Shown one piece after another: positions 55,784 to 63,716 of a DNA stretch of 64,000 nt. The number at the start of each line of letters is the position of its first letter. The first letter of the stretch is position 1. This DNA is from Pseudomonadota bacterium. GTDB taxonomy: Bacteria; Pseudomonadota; Alphaproteobacteria; Acetobacterales; Acetobacteraceae. The stretch is from positions 29,582 through 93,581 of the forward strand of contig JAJZSY010000009.1 in assembly GCA_021849425.1 (NCBI GenBank), given 5' to 3'. Under the pieces are notes generated by a model that saw nothing but the letters and a program-made list of their open reading frames with translations, was not told where the DNA came from and made no database searches. The position numbers were made by a program, and so were the translations under genes.

Positions 55784-56728
55784 ATGAGCGAATCGCGCGG
55801 AACACCACGCAAGGTCATCATCACCTGCGCCGTCACCGGCGCGATCCACACGCCGAGCATGTCGCCGCATCTGCCGATCACCCCGGAGGAGATCGCCGAT
55901 TCCGCCGTCGCCGCCGCCGAGGCCGGTGCCGCCATCCTCCACCTCCACGCCCGCGATCCGCGGGATGGCCGGCCAGACCAGTCGCCCGAGGCCTTCGCCC
56001 GCTTCCTGCCGCGGGTGAAGCAGCGCACCGGCGCCGTCATCAACCTCACCACCGGCGGCGCGCCCTACATGACGGTCGAGGAACGGGTCCGCCCCGCCGC
56101 CAGCTTCCGCCCCGAGGTCGCCTCGCTGAACATGGGCTCGATGAATTTCGGCCTCTTCCCGATGCTCGACCGCTTCAAGGAGTTCCGCCATCCGTGGGAG
56201 GCCGAAACGCTTGAAAACTCGCGCGACCTCGTCTTCCGCAACACCTTCCGCGACATCGAATACGTCCTGCGCACCCTGGGCGACTCAGGCACCCGCTTCG
56301 AGTTCGAGTGCTACGACACCAGCCATCTCTACAATCTCGCCCATTTCCTCGGCCGCGGCCTGGTGAAGCCGCCACTGTTCATCCAGACCGTCTTCGGCAT
56401 TCTCGGCGGCATCGGCCCGCACCCGGAAGACGTGATGCACATGAAGCGCACCGCCGACCGGCTGTTCGGCGACCAGTATCGCTGGTCCGTCCTCGGCGCC
56501 GGCCGCAACCAGCTGCCCATCGCCGCCCAGGCCGCCGCGATGGGCGCCAATGTCCGCGTCGGGCTGGAGGATTCGCTCTGGATCGGCCCCGGTCGGCTCG
56601 CCGACTCCAACGCCCAGCAGGTCCGCAAGGTCCGCCAGATCGTCGAGGGCCTCGGCCTTGGCATCGCCACACCGGACGAGGCGCGGGAGATCCTGTCGCT
56701 CAAGGGGGCGGACCGCGTCGGCTTCTGA
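55784..56728 (+). CDS. Beta-keto acid cleavage enzyme (BKACE, DUF849)
   Basis: This protein has 314 residues from the ATG at 55784 with GAGGGA upstream. BKACE enzymes cleave a beta-keto acid with acetyl-CoA to give acetoacetate plus an acyl-CoA. Visible: KVIITCAVTGAIHTPSMSP near the start, GAAILHLHARDPRDGRPD (two His that bind Zn), NLTTGGAP, NMGSMNFGLFP, FECYDTSHLYNL, GLEDSLWIGPG and the terminal VRQIVEGLG. The family is diverse in substrate. The adjacent 3-hydroxyacyl/carnitine-type dehydrogenase (99 bases downstream, same strand) would supply the beta-keto acid, for example dehydrocarnitine. That is an inference from known carnitine operons. Confidence 0.92.
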   Translation: MSESRGTPRKVIITCAVTGAIHTPSMSPHLPITPEEIADSAVAAAEAGAAILHLHARDPRDGRPDQSPEAFARFLPRVKQRTGAVINLTTGGAPYMTVEERVRPAASFRPEVASLNMGSMNFGLFPMLDRFKEFRHPWEAETLENSRDLVFRNTFRDIEYVLRTLGDSGTRFEFECYDTSHLYNLAHFLGRGLVKPPLFIQTVFGILGGIGPHPEDVMHMKRTADRLFGDQYRWSVLGAGRNQLPIAAQAAAMGANVRVGLEDSLWIGPGRLADSNAQQVRKVRQIVEGLGLGIATPDEAREILSLKGADRVGF

Positions 56729-56777
56729 GCCGCGCCGCCCGCCAGTCCCGTCACAAACCCTGGCATGTTGATAAACC

Positions 56778-56808
56778 GAGCATTTTTATCCGATCGGATG
56801 ATGCTCTA
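56778..56808. repeat. Short GAGCAT palindrome between BKACE and dehydrogenase genes
   Basis: GAGCATTTTTATCCGATCGG followed by ATGATGCTC is a near-perfect hairpin of the dispersed repeat family, placed inside an apparent two-gene operon. It would form a stem between the two coding regions of the message. Confidence 0.85.
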
Positions 56809-56827
56809 AGCCATGATGGAGAGTTGC

Positions 56828-57760
56828 ATGAAGATTGCTGTCGTCGGCGCCGGGCTGGTCGGCTCGGCCTGGGCCATCGTGTTCGCCCGCGCCGGGCACG
56901 ATGTCGCGGTATTCGATGCGGCGGCGGGCGGCGCCGCCCGCGCCGCCACCCTGATCGAGGCGCGCCTGCGCGATCTCGAGGCCGCCGGGCTGGTCGCAAG
57001 CGCCGCCGAAATCCTCCCCCGAATCAGCCTCGCCGCCACCCTGGCGGAGGCGGTCGCCGGCGCGTCCTATGTGCAGGAAAGCGTCTTCGAAACCGTCGAG
57101 CAGAAGCGGCTCATCTTCTCCGCGCTGGATGCGGTGCTGGGCCCGGAAACCCTGGTCGGCAGCTCTTCCTCCGGCATTCCCGCCTCCGCCTTCACCGAGC
57201 ATGTCGCCTGCCGCGCGCGCTGCCTCATCGCCCATCCGGTCAATCCGCCCTATCTCATCCCGGTGGTCGAGCTGGTGCCCGCCCCCTGGACCGGGCCGGA
57301 TGTCGTGCCCCGCGTCCGCGCCCTGATGGAACAGGTCGGCCAGGAGCCGGTGGCGCTCACCCGCGAGATCGAGGGGTTCGCCCTCAACCGCCTGCAAGGC
57401 CTGCTGCTCGCCGAGGCCTTCCGCCTGGTGGCCGAGGGAATCATCTCCGTCGCCGATCTCGACCGCACGGTCTCCGCCGGCCTCGGCCTGCGCTGGAGCT
57501 TCATGGGCCCGTTCGAGACGATCGACCTCAACGCCCCCGGCGGCGTCGCCGATTACGCGCGCCGCTTCCGCGGCATGTACGAAACCATCGCCGGCGCGCG
57601 CGGCGTCGAGCTGGGCTGGGATGACGGGCTGATCGCCGAGGTCGAGCGCCAGCGCCGCGCCGCCCTGCCGGACTCCGAACTCGCCGCGCGCTCGGCCTGG
57701 CGCGACCGCAGGCTGATGGCGCTGATGGCCCACAAGAAGGACGAATCCGGCAAGGCGTGA
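56828..57760 (+). CDS. 3-Hydroxyacyl-CoA/L-carnitine-type dehydrogenase
   Basis: This protein has 310 residues from the ATG at 56828, with GGAG six bases before; upstream in-frame ATGs at 56813 and 56816 lack this. VVGAGLVGSAWAIVFARAG is the NAD site. VQESVFETVEQKRLIFSAL, SSSSGIPASAF, IAHPVNPPYLIPVVEL (catalytic His and Glu) and EGFALNRLQGLLLAEAF are the marks of the 3-hydroxyacyl-CoA dehydrogenase / lambda-crystallin / carnitine dehydrogenase group. The single-domain length fits carnitine dehydrogenase or L-gulonate dehydrogenase better than fatty-acid oxidation enzymes. With the BKACE partner, oxidation of a 3-hydroxy acid followed by cleavage is likely. The true substrate is unknown. Confidence 0.88.
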   Translation: MKIAVVGAGLVGSAWAIVFARAGHDVAVFDAAAGGAARAATLIEARLRDLEAAGLVASAAEILPRISLAATLAEAVAGASYVQESVFETVEQKRLIFSALDAVLGPETLVGSSSSGIPASAFTEHVACRARCLIAHPVNPPYLIPVVELVPAPWTGPDVVPRVRALMEQVGQEPVALTREIEGFALNRLQGLLLAEAFRLVAEGIISVADLDRTVSAGLGLRWSFMGPFETIDLNAPGGVADYARRFRGMYETIAGARGVELGWDDGLIAEVERQRRAALPDSELAARSAWRDRRLMALMAHKKDESGKA

Positions 57761-57775
57761 TCCGCGCCGCGCGCC

Positions 57776-58459
57776 CTACCGCCTGTAGCCCCCCGCCATC
57801 CGGCCGGCGTCGCCGCCGGCGAGGAAGCGGGCGAGGCGCCAGAGATTGCCGGCGCTGCGGCGCAGCCAGCCATCCCGCTCATAGGCGGCGGCGTCGGTGG
57901 TCACGACGAGCTTCATCGCCGCGAGCCGCCGCCGGCCGAGGCGCCGCGCCAGCGCCACATCCTCCATCAGCGCCAGCGCCGGCACCCCGCCCACGGCCTC
58001 CAGCAGCGCGCCCCGCACCAGCAGCGACTGGTCGCCATAGGGCAGGGCGAACAGCGCGCAGCGGGCGCGGACCATCGCCTCGGCGCATCGCGCCCGCCGC
58101 CGGGGCGAGGCGAAGCGCAGCCTCGCGTAATAGGCGCGGCCCGGATCGGCGGTGCCGAGGCACGCGGCCAGCGCCGCCGCCCAGTCCGGTTGCAGGATCG
58201 TGTCGGCGTGCAGCAGCCAGAGCCAGCCCGGCCCGGCGGCCGCAACGCCGCGGCCCAGCTGCGCGCCGCGCCCCGACGCCCCCTCGATCACAAACGCGCC
58301 GAGCCGCCGCGCCAGCGCCGCCGAGCCGTCGCGGCTGCCGCCGTCGCTGACGATGACCCGCTCGACCAGGTGCGCCGCCCCGAGCAGCTCCGGCAGCAGG
58401 CGGGCGAGATTGTCCGCCTCGTCGAGCGCCGGGATGACGACGCTCAGCCGCGCCGCCAC
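57776..58459 (-). CDS. Family 2 glycosyltransferase, TIGR04283-like
   Basis: This protein has 227 residues from a GTG at 58459, overlapping the end of the FAD-oxidoreductase gene by 16 bases. The GT-A fold starts at LSVVIPALDEADNLARLLP, with SDGGSRDGS and LWLLHADTILQPDW (HADT replaces DxD), GDQSLLVRG and MEDVALARRLGRR. This layout is that of the glycosyltransferases NCBI tracks as TIGR04283, first noted near radical-SAM proteins and later linked to arsenosugar formation. I quote that from memory. No arsM-like methyltransferase is seen here, so an arsenosugar role is not supported by context. Last gene of the 63716-57776 operon. Confidence 0.82.
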   Translation of the reverse strand: MAARLSVVIPALDEADNLARLLPELLGAAHLVERVIVSDGGSRDGSAALARRLGAFVIEGASGRGAQLGRGVAAAGPGWLWLLHADTILQPDWAAALAACLGTADPGRAYYARLRFASPRRRARCAEAMVRARCALFALPYGDQSLLVRGALLEAVGGVPALALMEDVALARRLGRRRLAAMKLVVTTDAAAYERDGWLRRSAGNLWRLARFLAGGDAGRMAGGYRR

Positions 58460-60561
58460 CGGTGGAACCGTTCGAGGATCGCGAGCCCGCGCGCCGAGGC
58501 GTGCGCCTGCCGCCACTGCCCGGCGACGGCGCGGATCGCCTCGGATCGCGTGGGATAGGGGAAAATCGTGCCCATCAGCGCCTTCAGCCCGAGCCCGTGC
58601 TGCATGGCGAGGGTGAAGCCGGTGAGCAGCTCGCCGGCCTGGGTGCCGACGATGGTGGCGCCGAGGATGCGGTCGCTGCCCCGCCGCGTCAGCACGGTGA
58701 CGAAGCCTTCGGTATCGCCCTCGGCGATGGCGCGGTCGAGCTCGGCGAAATCGTAGCGGGTGATCTCGGCTTCGATGCCCCGCGCCGCCGCCTCGCGCGC
58801 GTTCAGCCCGACCCGGGCGATCTCCGGGCTCGTATAGGTCACCGCCGGCACCGCCTTGTAGCGCGGGCGGAACCGCCAGAACGGGGCGAACAGCGCGCCC
58901 AGCGCGGCATACCCGCCCTGATGCCCGGCCATATGGGTGAACTGGTAGGGCCCGGCGACATCGCCGCAGGCGAAGATGTTGGGATAGAGCGTGCGCAGCC
59001 CGTCATCGGTCTCGATCGTCTTCGCCGGGGTCAGCGGAATGCCGAGCGCCTCCAGCCCGTAACCGCTCACCCGCGGCCGCCGGCCGATGGCGACCAGCAG
59101 CCGGTCGAACGGCAGTTCGGCGGTTTGCGCCCCGCTGGTCGCGACAAGCGCGAAGCCCGCCTCCGTACGCGTCACCGCCTCGGCCTTGTGGCCGGTGCGG
59201 ATGGCGACGCCATCGCGCGCGAGCGCCGCCGCCATCGCCGCCGACACCTCGTCATCCTCGCGCACCAGCAGCCGCTCGGCCATCTCCACCAGCGTCACCG
59301 CGCTGCCGAGCCGGGCGAAGGCCTGCGCCATCTCGCAGCCGATCGGCCCGCCGCCGAGAATGACGAGCCGCCGCGGCAGGTCCCCGATATCCCACAGGGT
59401 TTCCGAGGTGGCGTAGGGCGCGTCGGCAAGCCCGGGAATGGGCGGCACGAACGGTTCCGCCCCGGCGGCGATCACGATGGCCCGCGTGGTGATCCGTTCG
59501 CCCTCAACCGCGACGCGCCAGGGCGATTCGATCACCGCCCGCCCGCGCCGGACCTCGACGCCGAGCCCCTCGTAGCGTGCCACCGAATCATGCGGCGCGA
59601 TCCCCGCGATCGCGGCGCGGACATCGGCGATGGCGGCGCGGAAATCCTTCCCCGCGCGCGCGGCGTGGAGCAACGCCTTCGACGGCACGCAGCCGGAATT
59701 GAGGCAGTCCCCGCCCATCTCGCCGGCCTCGACCAGCGTCACCTTCGCCTTCACCGCAGCCGCGACATAGGACGCGACGAGCCCGCCCGCGCCGGCGCCG
59801 ATCACCACGAGGTTGCGGTCGAACCGCTTCGGCCGGGCAAACCGCGCATAGAGCCTGCGGGCGGCCAGCGCGTCGCGCAGCCGCGGCGCCACGGGCGGCA
59901 GGGCGGCCAGCAACAGCAGGCCGATCACGAGGCGCGGGGTGAGGATCGGCCCATGCCCGCCAAGTGTGGCGAGCGAGGCCCCGGCATTCACATAGATCAG
60001 CGTCGCCGGCAGCATGCCGATCTGGCTCGCGAGGTAGAAGCCGCGCAGCCGCAGGCTGGTCAGCCCCGCCAGCAGGTTGACGGCGAAGAACGGCACCACC
60101 GGCGCCAGCCTGAGCGAGACCAGATAGAACGCCCCGTCGCGGGCGATCCCGCGCTCGAGCCGCTCGAACAGCGCGGGAAAGCGGGCGAGGGCGAAATCCC
60201 GCAGCAGGAAGCGGGCGGCGAGAAAGGCGAGGCTCGCGCCGATCGACGAGGCGAACGAGACCAGCACCGCGCCCTCGGCCACCCCGAACAGCGCGCCGGC
60301 GCCGAGCGTCAGCACCGCCGCCCCCGGCACCGAGAGCGAAGTCGCCGCCACGTAAAGCCCGAAATAGAAAACAAACCCGGCGAGCGGATGCACCGCCACC
60401 GCCTCGCGCAGCCCGGCGAGATCGCCCTCCAGCCTGGCGATGGAAACCCCCTGCCGCTCCAACGCCACCACCAGGGCGACCAGCCCCAGCGCGAGCGCCG
60501 CGAAACCCAGCGCCCGCGCGTTGCCGCGCCGCTTGGCGCGCCCGATCGTCGTCGTGCTCAT
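58444..60561 (-). CDS. VTT (TVP38/DedA-like) membrane domain fused to FAD disulfide oxidoreductase
   Basis: This protein has 705 residues from ATG 60561 (GAGGTAAG before it). Residues 1-235 are membrane: a first segment ALGFAALALGLVALVVAL and a VTT domain with LSVPGAAVLTLGAGALFG, SFASSIGASLAFLAARFLLR and RLAPVVPFFAVNLLAGLT. From about 245 a class I disulfide oxidoreductase follows: LVVIGAGAGGLVASYVAAA (FAD), GGDCLNSGCVPSKALLHAA with the redox CxxxxC, VILGGGPIGCEMAQAFARL (NAD), YPNIFACGDVAGPYQFTHMA and the C-terminal GTIFPYPTRSEAIR where mercuric-reductase-like enzymes have xHPYPTxSE. Such fusions are often called mercuric reductase, but paired C-terminal mercury cysteines are absent. It probably reduces a thiol or quinone at the membrane. 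Confidence 0.9.
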   Translation of the reverse strand: MSTTTIGRAKRRGNARALGFAALALGLVALVVALERQGVSIARLEGDLAGLREAVAVHPLAGFVFYFGLYVAATSLSVPGAAVLTLGAGALFGVAEGAVLVSFASSIGASLAFLAARFLLRDFALARFPALFERLERGIARDGAFYLVSLRLAPVVPFFAVNLLAGLTSLRLRGFYLASQIGMLPATLIYVNAGASLATLGGHGPILTPRLVIGLLLLAALPPVAPRLRDALAARRLYARFARPKRFDRNLVVIGAGAGGLVASYVAAAVKAKVTLVEAGEMGGDCLNSGCVPSKALLHAARAGKDFRAAIADVRAAIAGIAPHDSVARYEGLGVEVRRGRAVIESPWRVAVEGERITTRAIVIAAGAEPFVPPIPGLADAPYATSETLWDIGDLPRRLVILGGGPIGCEMAQAFARLGSAVTLVEMAERLLVREDDEVSAAMAAALARDGVAIRTGHKAEAVTRTEAGFALVATSGAQTAELPFDRLLVAIGRRPRVSGYGLEALGIPLTPAKTIETDDGLRTLYPNIFACGDVAGPYQFTHMAGHQGGYAALGALFAPFWRFRPRYKAVPAVTYTSPEIARVGLNAREAAARGIEAEITRYDFAELDRAIAEGDTEGFVTVLTRRGSDRILGATIVGTQAGELLTGFTLAMQHGLGLKALMGTIFPYPTRSEAIRAVAGQWRQAHASARGLAILERFHRWRRG

Positions 60562-60568
60562 GTCTGTC

Positions 60569-62293
60569 TTACCTCGCACTCATGCAGGAGGATGCGCCGA
60601 ATACGCAGAACCGCGCGCAATGCGGATGGTCGAGCGTCACCGCCCGGGAGGCTTCCTCCAGCGTGCCGCCGAGATCGAACCGCGCCTCATAGGGCAGCAG
60701 CGTGCAGGCGACGATCGAGAGCGCCGGCTCGCCCCTGCGCTGCACCACCATGCGCGAGGTGCGGCACATCGCATCCGCCCCGCGCGGCCGCAGCGCCGCC
60801 CAGGCGGAAGCGCTGACGCCCGCCGCCGCCGCCGGTACGTCCATCTCCGGGAACAGCACGAGATGGTCGGGGTCGAACGCGTCGATCTCCCAGCCCTGTG
60901 CCGCGAACAGCCGGGCGAACCCCGCCCGTGTCGCCGCCTCGTCCTCCACCGCCGGGTCGAACCGTGCCGCGATCGAGGGCTGGAACCCGGACGCGAACAG
61001 CGCGCCGATCCCCTCCAGCGCCGGCCCCCAGGCGCGCGGCCCGCGCAGCGCCGCGTGGCCCGCCTCGGTATGATGGTCGAGCGAGACGCGCAGATGCAAA
61101 TCCCGCCCCCGCCACCCGGCGATCGCCGCCATGTGGTGGCGCATCGGCGTCATCGCATTCGTCAGCACCAGCACCCGATAGCCCCGGTCGAGCGCGAGCC
61201 CGATCAGCGCCTCGATCTCCGGGTTCATGAACGGCTCGCCGCCGGTCAACCCGATCTCCCGCAGCTCGGGATGGCGGTCCGCCGCCTCGTCCAGCACCCG
61301 GCGCAAGCCCTCCAGCCGCAGCCAGCCGAGCCGGTCGTTGCGCGGCGAGCTTTCGATATAGCAGCCCTCGCAGGCGAGGTTGCAGAGCGTGCCGGTGTTG
61401 AACCACAGCGTCTCCAGCGCCTCCAGCGCCACGCGCGCATCCGCCGCCGGTCTCTGCTCCAGCCGCGTCGCCGTCGCCGCCCGCTCGGCATGCGGCAGAA
61501 TGTCGAGATTGGGCCAGATCCCGCTCTCCAGCGTGTCGGCATACTCCTCCGGCAGCCCGGCCCGCCGCATCGAAGCCGCCGCCGCGCGGTAATCATAGTC
61601 GAGCGCGTGCAGCCCGATCTCCAGCCCGGCATCAGTGGGGGTGACGATCGAATACCAGCAGCGCGGCGTGCCGTCATTCGCCGGCATGCCGATCGCCCCC
61701 GCATTGTGCCACACCAGCTCCCCGATCCGCCGGGTGAAGCCGATGCCGCAATGCCCGGCGATCACCCCGTCGCACCCGGTGATGCCGATCTCCCCGGCCA
61801 GCACCAGGTCAGGGTCGGAGGCGAACAGGAAACGGTTGATCCGGCTCGGCGCGCCATGCACCACCGCGAGCCGCCGCCCGCCGATCACAAGGTCGATCCG
61901 CCGGGGCAGGGCGGCCATCCAGCGCCGCGTCGCATCGTCGATCCGCGCATCGGCATGGGCGAACCAGGCGGCGGCCAGCCGGTCGCAAGACGAGCCTTCG
62001 GTAAAGCCGCAGCCGCAATCGGCCGCCCCCGCGCCGAGCTGCTCCTCGCAATTGCCCATCACCGTCGCGATCCCGTGGCCGCGGATCAGGTCGGCGCAGG
62101 CCTGCGGATCGGCGCCATACGCCACCACGTCGCCGGTGCAGATCATCCGCTCGGGCGGAATCCCGTGCGCCCGCGCCGCGTCCAGCAATGCCCGCGTCGC
62201 CTGCAGGTTGCTGTAGCAGCCGCCAAACACCAGCACCGGTCCCTCCGCCGCGATCACCGGGATCGACGCCTCGCCTGTGGTCATGTCGAGCAT
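60569..62293 (-). CDS. Metallophosphoesterase-like domain fused to radical SAM enzyme
   Basis: This protein has 574 residues from the ATG at 62293 (AGGG upstream); an overlapping start at 62341 is possible. Residues of about 10-250 look like the calcineurin-type phosphoesterase fold: CTGDVVAYGADPQACADLI, MGNCEEQL, AVVHGAPSRINRF and IAGHCGIGFTRRIGELV. The first metal motif, normally DxHxN, reads GGCYSN, so two expected metal ligands are missing. A DCGCGFTEGSSC loop adds cysteines. From about 300 the radical SAM domain has CNLACEGCYIESSPRND (CxxxCxxC) and IGLTGGEPFMNPEI. The C-terminus carries extra cysteines (ACTLLPYEA, HPHCARFCVFGASSC), possibly a second iron-sulfur site. The substrate is unknown. 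Confidence 0.85.
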   Translation of the reverse strand: MLDMTTGEASIPVIAAEGPVLVFGGCYSNLQATRALLDAARAHGIPPERMICTGDVVAYGADPQACADLIRGHGIATVMGNCEEQLGAGAADCGCGFTEGSSCDRLAAAWFAHADARIDDATRRWMAALPRRIDLVIGGRRLAVVHGAPSRINRFLFASDPDLVLAGEIGITGCDGVIAGHCGIGFTRRIGELVWHNAGAIGMPANDGTPRCWYSIVTPTDAGLEIGLHALDYDYRAAAASMRRAGLPEEYADTLESGIWPNLDILPHAERAATATRLEQRPAADARVALEALETLWFNTGTLCNLACEGCYIESSPRNDRLGWLRLEGLRRVLDEAADRHPELREIGLTGGEPFMNPEIEALIGLALDRGYRVLVLTNAMTPMRHHMAAIAGWRGRDLHLRVSLDHHTEAGHAALRGPRAWGPALEGIGALFASGFQPSIAARFDPAVEDEAATRAGFARLFAAQGWEIDAFDPDHLVLFPEMDVPAAAAGVSASAWAALRPRGADAMCRTSRMVVQRRGEPALSIVACTLLPYEARFDLGGTLEEASRAVTLDHPHCARFCVFGASSCMSAR

Positions 62294-62303
62294 CGGCCGC
62301 ACC

Positions 62304-63716
62304 CTACACGCCGCGCGCGGGTGCGGCGCTGAGCTGCTCAAGGGCGAGCCCCCGCGCCTCGATCCCGCCGCGCAGCCGCCAGACCAGGATGGCGATGGCC
62401 CCCAGCGCCCAGAACGCGGCGAGCATGATCAGCGCCGCCGGCATCGAGCGCGCGCCGACATAGCCGACCAGGAACGGCGAGAGCGCCGCGCCCACCCGCC
62501 CCACCGCGACCGAGGCGCCAATCCCCGTCGCCCGCAGCGCGGTCGGGAACAGTTCCGAGAAGGTCGGATAGGCGGCGATCCAGCTTCCCGTCGCCAGCAG
62601 GTTCACCAGCGCGAAGCCGAGCATGATCCAGCCCGCGCCAAGCCCGGTCACCAGGGCGAACAGCACGAGGCCGAGCGCGGTGGCGAGATAGAACCCGCCC
62701 ACCGTCCAGCTCCGCCCGACCCGGTCGAGCAGCGCCGCCGCGGCCAGCCCGCCCACGGCGGCTCCCACGCTGCCGGCGAGATAGAACAGCGGCAGCCGGT
62801 CCGCCGGCAGATGCAGCGCCGGGAGAACAACGATCGGCAGGAAGGCGAACAGCCCGTAATATCCCGAGGCCTCGGCGAAATCGAGCGCCGCGCCGAGCAG
62901 CAACCGGCCCGGATATTGCCGCGCCAGCCGCCCGAACTGCCCCGCCTCGCGGCGAATCCGGTGCGCGATCGGCACCGAGGCCGGCGGCGGCAACGAGGTC
63001 AGCCCCGCCTCGATCCCGGCGATGATGGCGCGCGCATCCTCCGCCCGTCCGGCATCGATCAGCCAGCGCGGGCTCTCCGGCAGATGCCGGCGAAACCAGG
63101 CGGCGGACAGCGCAATGACCCCGCCAAGCCCGAACACCACCCGCCAGCCCAGATCCGGCGGCAGCGCCGAGAGCACCAGCCAGGCCAGCAGCGCCGCGAT
63201 GAAACTGCCCAGCGGCCAGAAATTCAGCACGATCGCCGCCGCCCGCCCGCGCGAGCGGCTCGGCACCAGCTCGGCGATCGCCGCGTTGATCGCCGAATAT
63301 TCCGCGCCGACGCCAATGCCGCCCAGCAGCCGCAGCGCCAGCAGCGCAAGCAGGTTCGGCGCGAACGCCGTCGCCAGCGTCGCCACGCCATACAGAACGA
63401 GGCTGGCCAGAAACACCCGCCGCCGCCCGAACCGGTCGGACAGCGCGCCAAACCCCGCCGCCCCGATCATCAGCCCGACGAACCACGCCGCCAGAATGAC
63501 CGACATCGCGTTGCTGCCGAGCCCGAAATGCTGCCGCAGCGCCCCCAGCACATTGCCGATCAGCGTCACCTCGAACGCATCCAGCGCCCAGCCCAGGCCG
63601 AACAGCAGCACCGCCATCGTGTGAAACCGGTTCCAGCGAACCGTCGAAAGCGTCTCCAGCAGGCGGTTCGCGGCGCCAGTATCGGCGGCGTCGTGTCCGG
63701 GTCCGGTCGAACTCAT
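62304..63716 (-). CDS. MFS transporter of the sugar-porter/AAHS-like type
   Basis: This protein has 470 residues with about twelve membrane segments. FGALSDRFGRRRVFLASLVL is the loop 2-3 signature, LRLLGGIGVGAEYSAINAAI and AELVPSRSRGRAAA recall metabolite:H+ symporters (AAHS, PHS and related). WLIDAGRAEDARAI is the loop after helix 6 (PESPRWL), typical of sugar-porter and organic-acid members. SELFPTALRATGIGASVAVG is the second-half repeat. The stop is 10 bases before the start of the phosphoesterase-radical SAM gene, so it probably heads the four-gene operon and imports or exports the operon's small molecule. The substrate is not identifiable from sequence. Confidence 0.88.
   Translation of the reverse strand: MSSTGPGHDAADTGAANRLLETLSTVRWNRFHTMAVLLFGLGWALDAFEVTLIGNVLGALRQHFGLGSNAMSVILAAWFVGLMIGAAGFGALSDRFGRRRVFLASLVLYGVATLATAFAPNLLALLALRLLGGIGVGAEYSAINAAIAELVPSRSRGRAAAIVLNFWPLGSFIAALLAWLVLSALPPDLGWRVVFGLGGVIALSAAWFRRHLPESPRWLIDAGRAEDARAIIAGIEAGLTSLPPPASVPIAHRIRREAGQFGRLARQYPGRLLLGAALDFAEASGYYGLFAFLPIVVLPALHLPADRLPLFYLAGSVGAAVGGLAAAALLDRVGRSWTVGGFYLATALGLVLFALVTGLGAGWIMLGFALVNLLATGSWIAAYPTFSELFPTALRATGIGASVAVGRVGAALSPFLVGYVGARSMPAALIMLAAFWALGAIAILVWRLRGGIEARGLALEQLSAAPARGV

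Noticed and set aside
57776..62293. Confident arsenosugar biosynthesis operon
   Set aside because: Only the glycosyltransferase family points that way. No ArsM-type methyltransferase, arsenite efflux gene or ArsR regulator is present, and the radical SAM half does not look like ArsS.
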